Below are positions 36,120 through 46,355 of a DNA stretch of 64,000 bases, piece after piece. The position numbers were made by a program, and so were the translations under genes. Origin of the DNA: Citrus sinensis. Its lineage: Eukaryota > Streptophyta > Magnoliopsida > Sapindales > Rutaceae. Below the pieces are notes generated by a model. It did not search any database, was not told the origin of the DNA, and saw only the letters and a list, made by a program, of their open reading frames with translations. The DNA is taken from assembly GCF_022201045.2 (NCBI RefSeq), contig NC_068562.1, positions 7,422,001 through 7,486,000 of the forward strand, written 5' to 3'. The number at the start of each line of letters is the position of its first letter. The first letter of the stretch is position 1.

Positions 36120-37047
36120 ATCAATGAACAACTTGTATCTATCAGTGACACTCACACACTCGCCTAATTTATCTTGTTTTTGTTGAACATGTGATTAGGA
36201 AAAAAAAATGTCAAAGATGGTGGCTGGTTGTCGTCGAAGAAGCCGCCAATGTGGTGCCAGCCACCAGTGCGGATCTAGCATGTGACTAGTGGGGGCTTGA
36301 GCCCCCACTGGCAAAAAAAAAAAAAAAAAATTAAAAAAAATATATTTTAATTTTTTAATTAACTCCATAAAAATTTTATTAAAATAATCACTATAAATTA
36401 TAAATTCTCATAAAATTTAAAATTTAACTTTTAAGAATTATAAAAATTTATATTTTAATTAAAAATAATGATAATTTACCACTCAAAATATTTTTAATTC
36501 TCAAAAATAGGATTAATTCTTTCAGTCTTTATAATAATACTAGAGCGAATATTTTCAGTAATGAAACTCATGAAAAATCATCTTTGAAATCATATGGGAT
36601 AAATAATAGTTTGATTGTTTATATATGAAACAATAAATTTACTAATATTGATAATGAGTCTATTGTATAACATTTATAAAATATAAAAATGCATAGAGAA
36701 AAATTATAAATGTACTAGCAAATATTTTATATATTCAAAATTTTAGTTTTTCATATTTTATTATTATCTAATTTAGCCCCTGATAAATTATTTTTCTAAA
36801 TCCACCACTGCCAGCCACCATCATTGAACCGGGAAAAATGGGTGGGTGTCGCCCATGCAAAGAAGTAAAAAGGAAAAAAAGGAAGCCAAAATTTGGCAGT
36901 TCTCCCCCTCATTTTTTGCATCCCAGAGAAGCAATTTCAATTGAGTTCCAATTGAGAGCATTCAATTGGTGAATGCAAGAGACGTATTCGGAAAGAATTT
37001 ATCAATGAACAACTTGTATGTATCAGTGACACACACACTCACCTACT
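36120..37047. repeat. Direct repeat pair in the gene A upstream region
   Basis: A segment of about 47 bp beginning ATCAATGAACAACTTGTAT occurs at 36120-36166 and again, with a few changes, at 37001-37047. The two copies are 881 bp apart and bracket the hAT element at 36265-36810. Confidence 0.75.
36265..36810. mobile_element. Non-autonomous hAT element
   Basis: The ends are CAGTGCGGATCTAG and, reverse complemented, CAGTGGTGGATTTAG, an imperfect inverted repeat of the hAT CAGTG type. A perfect 8-bp duplication CCAGCCAC flanks it (36257-36264 and 36811-36818). The interior (546 bp in total) is AT-rich without coding capacity, with a small GGGGGCTTGAGCCCCC palindrome near the left end. Confidence 0.88.
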
Positions 37048-38712
37048 TTTTCTTCTTTTCAGCTGAAAGGAATCTCAATTTCAAAATAATAATAATAATA
37101 ATAATAAATTTAATTAAATTACAACGAAAATGTTGCCGGCATGCCTTATGATTTGTAGACAAATAAACCAGTTATCTGTTGTAGTTTAATCTATATTTCA
37201 CTTTGATCAACTAATCAATTGCAGGTTGAGTAGTTGACCTCAATTTTGCAGCAAATCCTCTCATCTTGATCCATTTTTTACGGTTAAAAATAATATTAAA
37301 GTTCCCACAAAGATTCTTTCTGATGAGGGCAGCTCAAATCCGATTGATTATTAGTCTACCCCCTTGCATCTTCATCTTCACTACTACTAATATACTTTCC
37401 TTTTGAGAAGGAAAAAAAAAAATTACATTACAAGTCTACTTATACTTATAATCATAAATTTATTTGAATTTTTTTATCAGCACTTTGACAATGTATATAC
37501 TCAAATATCCTCGAGAAATTATTCCCTAAACACGTTCTTCTCCCCGGCCGTCCCAACCAAAAAACTTTTTAAGATAAAATTTATTTGAGTTTTTTTTTTT
37601 TTTTTTAATAAACAGAATCTCTTCCTATTATCTCTATACTAAACGTTAACTATGACTCGAGTGCAGGATCTACTTCCACTCCATATTTGATTATCGTTTA
37701 TTTGATGATTATGATTGAAACTGATATGTCTAAACAGAACAACTCAAGTTAATTACTTATCTCGATCACAGCCCTCTGAAACCATTAACTTGTTAATCAA
37801 TTGCGTGTTGAGTAGTTAAACGACAAACTCTCACATGGATTGGCACATGCGGCGTGCCCCCACTTGGTCAAATTTCAAATTACTTATCCCCACCCTTTTA
37901 TTAATATCTTTTTTGTTACTTATGTCCTTCGGTATTTGACTTTTAAAATTGTTAACATATACTTAATTTGATTATTTCGGATTTTTTAAAAGTATGTGTT
38001 AGTGTTCATAGTACCTTTAACCATTTATTTAATAGATTGCTGATCCCTAACTTTTCCTATAAGAGTTGACCACGTGCGCGCCGGAGAGCAACATTGTCCA
38101 CCTATGGATAACCTTCAACAATTTATTTTAAATATATATATTTTTAGTTTGCTTAAAATATTTATATTCTTATGGATAAAATAACGTCTATGCATGGTTT
38201 ATTTTCTTTACCTTATGTTTTTTCAATATCCTGTGAGACTAGTAGTTAGGTCACAATAAGGCTGAACCAAATACACAAAAATATAAAAGCCCAACACAGA
38301 AAATCATAATGAGTTGGTTCTTTTCTTGTTTTCTTCATTAATTACCACAATCGTTGATTAGGAACAAAACCAGCCAAGCAATTTATGGTACAATTTGGAA
38401 TATTTCAAAGTTTTGCTTTATCAAAAGAGGCTTTCTAGCCAAAAAAGAAAAAGAAAATCTTATATTAATAGTGAAGTCCCTCAGGTTTCAGCCTTCAAGT
38501 GCAGAGATGTCATATATAACTCCTTCTAAATGTTCACAAATGGTGGTCAAGGCATCCTGGTCATACTCATGCTTCATCGGCATGTTACATTTGGCATTCA
38601 TCATAAAAAATATTTACAAAAATCTTCTTGTTGTTTTTTTTTTAGATTAAATTGTTTTAATCTTGAAGTTTTCGTTGGTATCTTCTCCATATATTTTTTT
38701 TCAGATTAATTT
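36819..38712. other. Spacer between CYP92A genes A and B
   Basis: AT-rich DNA with an (AAT)n microsatellite at 37084-37107 and poly-A and poly-T runs. A motif GTTGACCTCAATTTT recurs here (about 37229), at 24538 and in block X (about 25695, 54484), so part of it may be an old repeat. No gene is recognised. Confidence 0.5.
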
Positions 38713-39088
38713 TTTCCATCCATTGGAAAAAAAAAATCTCACACTCACAGAAAAATTGGAATACTTATTTAAGCAAATAATCGTATCAGACTGAAAAGAA
38801 AAAAGAGAACCAACAAATAAAACTAACAAACTATAAATATTTTATATTGTAACGAAGTGCGATTGTGCGAAGATTTTTTATCGATACATCAACACCCTAA
38901 CAATAAGATTATATATCAAAAGACGCACGTTATTTGGGCCCAAACAGCTGCGTACATTAGTTTGGGTTTAATATCTCATTACATCTGCAAATCCATAGCT
39001 TTTTCGTACTAACAAACTCGAGCAAGATCATCACAAGCCACCAACTCAAAGTACGCTACGCCATGATTAATTATTTTGGAAGCCGCAA

Positions 39089-42000
39089 TCACAGATTGTA
39101 AAGATGGGGTGAAAGCCTTGGGTGAGCCAGAACCTCAAGTGGGATCTTTCTCGGAGTAGAAAGCCCAAAAGTTTCCTCCATATTCAGCTCCTCATTGCGC
39201 ATATTTCCTGGCAATTTCCATGCAAATCCATGCAAAAGATTAGCTAAGCTTGTTTGAATCACCTTAAGCCCGAGACTGTACCCCGGACACATTCTTCTTC
39301 CAGCCCCAAATGGCAGCAGCTCAAAATCATGGCCTTTCACATCAATTGATTTTCCAATAAATCTCTCAGGATAAAATTCATTGGGGTTTTCCCACAAACC
39401 TGGGTCTCTCCCTATCGCCCATACACTAACAAGGACTCGAGTGCCTTTTTGGATGTCGTAGCCGGCTACTTTGGAATCTTTTCTAGCCGCTCGGGGCACC
39501 AGGAAAGCACCCACTGGGTGCAGACGCATTGTTTCTTTAACTACGGCATCAATAAATGGGAGATTAACGATGTCTTTCTCTTCAACCCACCTTTCTTTTC
39601 CAATTACTCTGTCTAGTTCCTCTGTTGCTTTGTTAAAAATTTCAGGCTTTTTCATTAGTTCAGAGATGGCCCATTCCACCGTTACTGCTGAGCTCTCAGT
39701 CCCACCAGCTATTAAATCCTGGATTACACAAGAGATAAAAGATTAGAAATCGTGTGCTTGAACATATACTTTCAAGAATTTTCACACTAAACTTTCGGCA
39801 CTCACTTGCTAAATGACTTTGAAATCAATCGATTATTGAACTATATTTTACTTATGTGGAAACTACGAAACTATGCATGCATTATAAAATAAAGTCGTAT
39901 GTATTAGCGATCAAATTTCTTTGACGGCCGGTGAACTGATGAACCGGTAAAACCGACAAGAAAAATAAAATTACATGCAAAAGCAAAATGAGCCGACGGA
40001 GCACACTGGTCTGTTGACAGGTGTATAACCATTAGATATCAATTATATCTTACTTTGCCATAAATACTAATATATAACCATTAGATATCATATTGTCGTC
40101 ACAATTAAATTACCATCACAATTATTGTAAGTTCTCTCCACTATTTTTTTGTTGATAAACTGGGGCTCAATTAAGAGCTAGAAAACAAAACACCGGGGGG
40201 TAGCAACCCCGTAAGTGTCACACAGAAGAAGGGAACTAGCCCCAATAACAGAACTAGGGTACAAAGTAAGGCCAATAGGCAAAGAAAAAGTAAGATTCGC
40301 CATGTAATCCAATTAAATTACCACCACAACTATTGTATGTTCTCTCCACTATTAATTTAATGTGAATATAATAAATATTATTTTTATTTTATTTGAATTA
40401 TGCATAAATATAAATTTTTATCATATTCATAAAATAGATTATGAAGCTCATTAGATTTAATCTAATTAAGTTTTTTGAGAAAAAAAGGCATGTCTAAACA
40501 ATTTATTAAACATACTCTAAAAATAAAAAGGCAATTTAAATTTATATATATTTTGATCATTATATAATAAAACGACACTTTTGTAATAAAATTTACTAGA
40601 TACATGTATTATACTTTTCAAATTTATAACAACTGTAACAATACAGTTCACCAAACACTTTAAGTTACTTTTTAATCAGCGACTTATTTATTCCACACAG
40701 TAAAAATAATTTATTTAATCAGCCACCGCAATTCCAAATTAATCCTAAGTTCTTTTTGGCAGCCAGTAATTTGTTGCTACACGACAATTTGCTACCAATA
40801 AATTGAGATGTCGATGTTTACCCAAAATTACGAAAGCCAGTGACTCTTTTCTCTCCATATATACAAATTATCCATGTCATAAGTGTTTGGATTTATATAG
40901 AAGTTGCCGAGAAATTGGGGGTAAGTGTTGAATTTGATGTGAACCACAAATTTACTTCATCAGCCAAAACATATTTTATTTTGATACCTCTTCCTTTGAA
41001 GAATAATAATAATTAAAGAGAAAAATGAGTTCACTTGACTTTAGCTAGCTATGTGCACGTATAGGCGAAATCACTTGCAACAGAAATATGAATAATAATA
41101 ATAATCATAACAACGACAACAATAGGGGTGGTAAAAATATCCGCATGGTCTAGACCCAAACTGCACCCAGACGATGTGGACCGGGTATTACCCGGCTCGA
41201 ATATGAAGTCAAGCTGGTCCTGAGCATCACTTGATAAACCCAGGACCTAATCCGGAACTCGAATTTTATTAAAAAAATATTATAAAATATATATTATTTA
41301 AATATTTAAATTTATTTAACTCATTTATTACACATATTTAAAATTTTAAACACTTAAAGTTTATATTTTCATATCAAATTTCATCGAAATAAATTTAAAA
41401 CTTATAAAATTATAAAAATAAATAAAAAGGTATACATATATAATATTAAAAATACAAAATCCAAGCGCCCGGATTAAAACCTAATCCGGTGCCAGGCTCG
41501 AGTGTCAAAAATTTGCATCCAAGCTGGGTATGGGCATTGGGATAACTGGACCTGGACCCGAATTTTGCCAACCTTAAATAATAATAATAATAAAATACAG
41601 AGTTGAAAATATATACCTGTGTAAAACCTTTCACGCCATGTCTTTCAATCTTGACTTCAAGAGTGGGATCATCAGCAAGCTGCAAAAGCACATCCACCAT
41701 ATCTTTAGCCACATAATTTTCGACCCCTTTTCTTCTAGCGTCATGTTCATCCAGCACATGCTCCAAAAACTTGTCAAACCTCTTAGCCAAAGCCTTCATT
41801 TTCTTTATATTACCTTGCAAATCCAAAAACCCTAGCCAAGGAATCGAATCGCCGACATCTAAAACCCCATTAAGCATGAACAATTCATCAACCATTGCCG
41901 TGAACTCTTGCGGTGTCACAACCTCATTTTCGAGCTGCTTGTCTGTGTATTTCTTCCCCAAAACCATACGGCTTATAATAGCAAGACTCAAATCCGAAAG

Positions 42001-42525
42001 ATGATCTTTCAATATAGTTGGCTTGCCGAATGATTCATACAAGCGATTGAGAAATAAGTTCAATTCTTGTACTCTTATGTACTCAAATGATTCGAGGCGT
42101 TTAACACTAAACAATTCCATTGAACAAATTTTACGAGCCTGACGCCAGTATGGTCCATAAGGTGACCAAGTAATATCTGAGTAATTGAAGGTTGTGTACT
42201 TGCCGGCTGCTGTTTTGGGGCGGCCAGAAAACAGTGCATCTTGGGTTTTGAGGATAACCTTAGCCATCTCAGCGGAAGAGCCCACGACAACGGGGAATGA
42301 CCCGAATTTAAGCTGCATAATGGGCCCATATTTTTCGGACAACGCATGGAGGGAGCGATGGGGAAGTGAGCCGATGAGGTGGAGGTTTCCAATGATTGGC
42401 CAGGGTTTCGGGCCTGGCGGCAAGTTGAGTTTCCGGCGCCTGAGACGGAGGGAGAGGAGGACTAGGGCAAGGGTTGCTAGCCAAGCGACCAAGTAGGAAG
42501 CCCAAGAGGGATGAATGAGCTCCAT
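39089..42525 (-). CDS. Cytochrome P450, CYP92A subfamily (gene B)
   Basis: Exon 1 is 42525-41617 and exon 2 is 39718-39089; 1539 bp, 512 aa. The intron, at the same phase-0 site as in A and C, is enlarged to 1898 bp by inserted repeats. MELIHPSW is taken as start; an upstream in-frame ATG at 42567 would add 14 residues. Motifs: hinge LPPGPKPWPIIGN, WSPYGPYWRQARK (C-helix), AGGTESSAVTVEWA oxygen-binding helix, KETMRLHP, PERF and FGAGRRMCPGYSLGL with the haem cysteine. It is very similar to gene C throughout, so both derive from the segmental duplication. In its upstream region it has a 3 x 30-bp repeat (43446-43535) that gene C lacks. The frame is intact and all key residues are present, so it is probably functional. 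Confidence 0.93.
40102..40353. mobile_element. Insertion flanked by 44-bp direct repeats in the gene B intron
   Basis: A 44-bp segment (40102-40145) recurs at 40310-40353 with three mismatches; between them lie 164 bp beginning with a T-run and GTTGATAAACTGGGGCTC. A poly-T start next to a long target-like duplication would fit a short LINE or SINE tail inserted in reverse. Local tandem duplication is the alternative. Gene C has no equivalent. Confidence 0.45.
41123..41576. mobile_element. hAT-like MITE in the gene B intron
   Basis: The left end reads TAGGGGTGGTAAAAAT and the right end, reverse complemented, TAAGGTTGGCAAAATT. The interior alternates CCGG/ACCGGGT-rich ends with an AT-rich core. 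A relative lies at 42991-43390. The expected 8-bp duplication is unclear (GACAACAA versus AATAATAA), so the boundaries are approximate. Gene C lacks it. Confidence 0.5.
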
Positions 42526-42614
42526 AGTTGTAAAACTAGCTTTAGTGTATCGGAGTGTTGCCTTCAAGTTGATTATGGGTGAAGTTACAACTTACAAGTG
42601 TTGTTGGTGGGGAC

Positions 42615-42622
42615 ATTTATAG
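42615..42622 (-). promoter_or_regulatory. TATA box of CYP92A gene B
   Basis: CTATAAAT on the minus strand, about 90 bp upstream of the start, in a context (CTCTTACTATAAAT) shared with gene C. Confidence 0.6.
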
Positions 42623-42990
42623 TAAGAGAGTGACCAACGCAAGTCTTTGAGATTTCGATATTTTTGTTGACCAGCATTATTTTGATTGGCGTTATTCATG
42701 CTGTGCTGCTGATCGGTGACTTGAGAAATCACCGAGAAATTAAACGAAAAATACACGTATCTATCCATGTCCATTGACGTAATTATTTAAATGGATACAT
42801 TATATTTTCCCGTAGAGTTTCACACGATTTGGTTTCAAAGACTCAAGAACCAACAGACTTGTCTTGAAGTGAAGTTAAGAAAGTGAAAGAAAATTAGTTA
42901 GCAAAGTCGTGAATTTATTATCTTTACCATGAAAGCTTGTGTAGATGGACCACTTTGTTTCTTTTTGTTTGTCATGAAATGTTTGGAAAT

Positions 42991-43390
42991 CAGGGGTGCT
43001 AAAAATATCTGCCTGGTCCGGATCTGGACCACAACCGGACAATATGGGCTGGGTACTATCTGACTTGGGTATGAAATCAGACTAGTTTTAGTCATTACTT
43101 GATAAATTCGGGATTTGGTCCGGAGCCTGAATTTTATTTTTAAAAAATTATAAAACATATATAATTTTAAACACTTAAAATTTATTATACATATTTAAAG
43201 TTTTAAACACTTAAAATTTATATTTTCATGTCAAATTTCATTAAAATAAATTTAAAATTTATAAAATTATAAAAATATAAATTTAAAAAATATAAATATA
43301 TAAAAATATAAAATCCCGACAACCGAATTAAAACCCGATCATGTACCGGACTTAAAAATCTCGCCCAAATATCTAAAAATTGCATCCTGG
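42991..43390. mobile_element. Second copy of the hAT-like MITE, upstream of gene B
   Basis: It starts CAGGGGTGCTAAAAATATC and shares with 41123-41576 the blocks ACTTGATAAA, CACTTAAAATTTATATTTTCAT and AAATTTATAAAATTATAAAAAT. Ends are approximate (right end near GCATCCTGGCC). It is absent upstream of gene C. Confidence 0.5.
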
Positions 43391-43445
43391 CCTTGAAAAG
43401 TATACCATAGAGGGAAGGAAGTGTCAGAGTGGGAATTACTTGACT

Positions 43446-43535
43446 GTTGACTCGACTTTTCTAAAGAAAATTAGTGTTGACTCGACTTTTCTTAAGAAAA
43501 TTAGTGTTGACTCGACTTTTCTAAAGAAAATTAGA
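43446..43535. promoter_or_regulatory. Three tandem 30-bp repeats (W-box core plus palindrome) upstream of gene B
   Basis: Units at 43446-43475, 43476-43505 and 43506-43535 each read GTTGACTCGAC followed by TTTTCTWAAGAAAA and TTAG. Each holds TTGAC, the WRKY-binding W-box core on the + strand, and a palindrome-like TTTTCTTAAGAAAA (perfect in unit 2). The array sits about 920-1010 bp upstream of the gene B start. At the matching position of gene C (about 59975-60015) there is a single diverged unit. A regulatory role is inferred; the repeat itself is directly visible. Confidence 0.8.
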
Positions 43536-43783
43536 GCCTCTCGCTTTCTCAATAATTCATCGTGTGCGAGGAGAGTAGCTTTAAGAATGAATGAATTTTT
43601 TGATATTTGACTTGGGTTAATGAAGCTAGCGGCTCAATAATTCAGTGGTTACTGGTTTGTGTTTCATCCTTTACTTGGTGTTAGTTACGAAATATTTCAC
43701 CTTAACTAACACAGCAATATAATATCATGGATTACTAATTGATAGTCAATGGTATAAATCATTCAGGTTTTAATGACTTTATT

Positions 43784-43814
43784 GTTGGGGGCCGGGGGGG
43801 GGGGGGAGGGGGGA
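43784..43814. repeat. G-rich tract (possible G-quadruplex)
   Basis: Runs of G interrupted only by CC and A (GGGGGCC, a long G run, A, GGGGGGG) in the upstream DNA of gene B. The matching spot in unit 2 (about 60312-60320) is only AAAAGGAGGGG. Confidence 0.75.
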
Positions 43815-44960
43815 CCTGCACTTATTATTACAATTTAATTGAGGATACATTAATTAATAAATATTTAGGTTATATGCACACAATAAATCGTTAGATTCAA
43901 CACTCGTAACTTTTTTAGTCTTTTTACATAATCCTCCACAATCTCGGTTGGCTCTTTTGGTTGATTTAGTGATGAATATGCTGTTCAAATTTGAGCTGTT
44001 GAAACTTCTTATTTTTAAGAAAAAGATACTTCCTTTAACCAAAACTTAACAAAAATATCACAACCACAATATTTTTATTTGGGTGGAAGAAAATCACCAT
44101 ATATTTAAATTATGTTGACATCAAACTTCCCAAATAATAGTCGAACAAAAAAAAAATTGTTAAAATTAAAAGAACAAAAATTACTCCTAAGAAGCTCCAT
44201 TCCATCTTAATAACATGAGAAAACAGTTTTTAGTGGGTTACAAGGATCAAATTATCATTGATTAATTATTGAGTTTATAGAAATCAAGCTAGTGCTCTCA
44301 TTAGTGTCCTCAACACTATTGACAGCACTAGCTCACTATTAAATAATAAACTTGATTGGAACTGGGGAGAACTTAAACTTTAGTGTTGATACGAACTTAG
44401 CTGAACTTTTTGAAGTAATGTAATTGATAGTTATTAAATAAAAAATAATATGTAACTAAATTGTAAACGTATGTTATTATAAATATATATGTGGCATAAT
44501 ATTATAAAAGAAATAAATACAATTCAGATCAGCATGGATCCTAATTTCAAATGAGAAATACATATCTATCATTCGTCCACTTGGAATTTCATAAAAGCTT
44601 GTTAGAAAGTCGAGGGTTAATAATGATAAGAATAGGTGCATCATAAATTTGAATTGATCATACTAGTCATAAATACTCTCAAGATAAAGGGCCATCTAAT
44701 ATGCGAAGCTTTTCCGTGATCAATTATTAAATATTTTGGTAAAGAGAATCAATTTCGGTCCAAAAATGAACAATTTTTTCGAGCACATGAATCACACATT
44801 ATGATGCCAACAAATGAAATGGCGATTCACTACCAGACACAAAGTGACATCACCTTCATCGAACATTGAGTGATTACGATGAATGTATAATAGGGTGATA
44901 ATTTGGTCAAATAAAGCAAACACAATTAAGAAGTAAAAAGTGCCACAACTAGCATCAGTC

Positions 44961-45540
44961 GTTTAATTTGGGCTATAAACTCAATAGTTATTTCTAGCAC
45001 TTGATGAGATGGGAAAGTGATTCAACGTTTTTGGTACAATAATCAGAAGCATTATTGAAGAGCAAGTTGTTTGTTTGTGGAATCAGAATCGATAAGATCT
45101 CGTGCGATCGACTAATATTTCAAATTCTCCTTATTATGAATATACTTTTTCATGTGACATTATTTTAAAAAGCTGTATCTTGTTTTGGGTCACATTTTAA
45201 GAAAACTTACCTCTAAAAATGAAGCTGTTGTTTTGATCCTTTAAGTGTCTTCTTTACTAAAAGCAAATCTTAAAGTTGAACTTCCAAGAAGATTCGCAAT
45301 CTCATTTTTAGTTATATTAAAAGCTTTAGTTACATTGCACTTCCTTCGACCACACCTCAAATTAAACATATCTTCTTATACTTATTAAATCCTTGACCTC
45401 TTGCTTTTGTTGTAAAAGATCAACGAACTAATCTCTCCTTTAATTTGGGGATATTCATCTGATTTAAGTAGACATATATCATGGGATCAGTTTATTGCAC
45501 AGCAATCCGTGCTGTACTTAACAATTTTTAGCACAAAAGT
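44961..45540. other. Spacer left of a solo LTR
   Basis: AT-rich, non-coding. The sequence near 45516-45548 contains an ACTTAACAA...TTGTTAAGT inverted repeat overlapping the LTR edge. Confidence 0.45.
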
Positions 45541-46100
45541 TGTTAAGTAAGTCTTATTAAACTTCTCAAGCTAATTAAGTAAGAATACTTTGTGAGAAAA
45601 CTAAGGAGAAGAGAGCGAGTAATATAGCCAAAGAGTATTTTATTACTCGAAGGAGAAAATACAAGAGAGCTTTTTACAAAATTGCTTGAGTTGCTTGGAG
45701 TGTGATGTGTTGTGTGTGTGTGGTGTGGTGTTGAGCAAAATAGAGAGTGGCACCCCTATTTATAGAGGTGCTTGCCTAAGTCTAGATCCATCTATATAAG
45801 TGGTGCAAGTTGCCTAAATATCTCCTAAGTTTTAGAGAGGTCTAGGTATATATAAGTGTGGAAATATCTAGACAATACAAGTAGTAGAGAGTTGTAGAGA
45901 TTTCTAGAAATCAGGTCTGGCTTGCAAATGTGGGTTGTTCACTGGCTAAGCGCACCACGGCTTGCTAGTTGTATGATGCGGCCCATTGTTGAGCGTACCC
46001 TGCTATTGAGCGCCTCCTCCTATTGAGCGGACTTTTACTGAACAAACCCATGCGCGAATTTAACCTTCGTTTGTGACAAATTTAGGCAGCCCATGACACA
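45541..46100 (-). mobile_element. Probable solo LTR (about 560 bp)
   Basis: Read on the minus strand it starts TGTGTCATGGGCTGCC and ends GACTTACTTAACA (TG...CA). It has a clear promoter element CTATAAATAGGGG, a CA-rich leader and AATAAAATACTC as possible poly-A signal, the layout of an LTR. No gag or pol borders it. I could not find a matching target duplication, so one edge may be misplaced. Unit 2 lacks it. Confidence 0.6.
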
Positions 46101-46355
46101 TAACTAGGTATGTTGTTGATGCTTATGTAGGAGCAGGAAGAGACTAGAGACGCAATTTGAGGGGCAAAATTTCTTTACAATAGGGCTGTTTTAGTAATTC
46201 TCTTAAAAATGAATTTTTAATTCAAATATAAATGTAATATGATCTATTAGAGCTGAAAAAATGGGTCATTGGATCGTATTTGTGTTGTGCTGGCTTCGTG
46301 TTGTGTCGGCTTCATGTTGTGTCAAATTTAAGTCGACCCAAACATGACCCATTTC

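Larger units (their letters stand above)
38713..44960. repeat. Duplicated CYP92A block, copy in unit 1 (gene B)
   Basis: This segment, from CACACTCACAGAAA-type sequence downstream of gene B through the gene and about 2.4 kb of its upstream DNA, is collinear with 56333-61660. Shared upstream landmarks include CACTCGCTTTCTCA-like DNA at 43535/60014, CTCGGTTGG/CTCGGTCGG at 43943/60449, and AAGGGCCATCTAATATG at 44687/61091. Confidence 0.85.

Noticed and set aside
43446-43535. Three short direct repeats as a CRISPR-like array
   Set aside because: The units are directly adjacent without spacers, and this is plant nuclear DNA.
43380-43610. Frame encoding a threefold decapeptide repeat
   Set aside because: The peptide repeat follows from the 30-bp DNA repeat, whose length is a multiple of three; no gene context and the paralogous region is not open.
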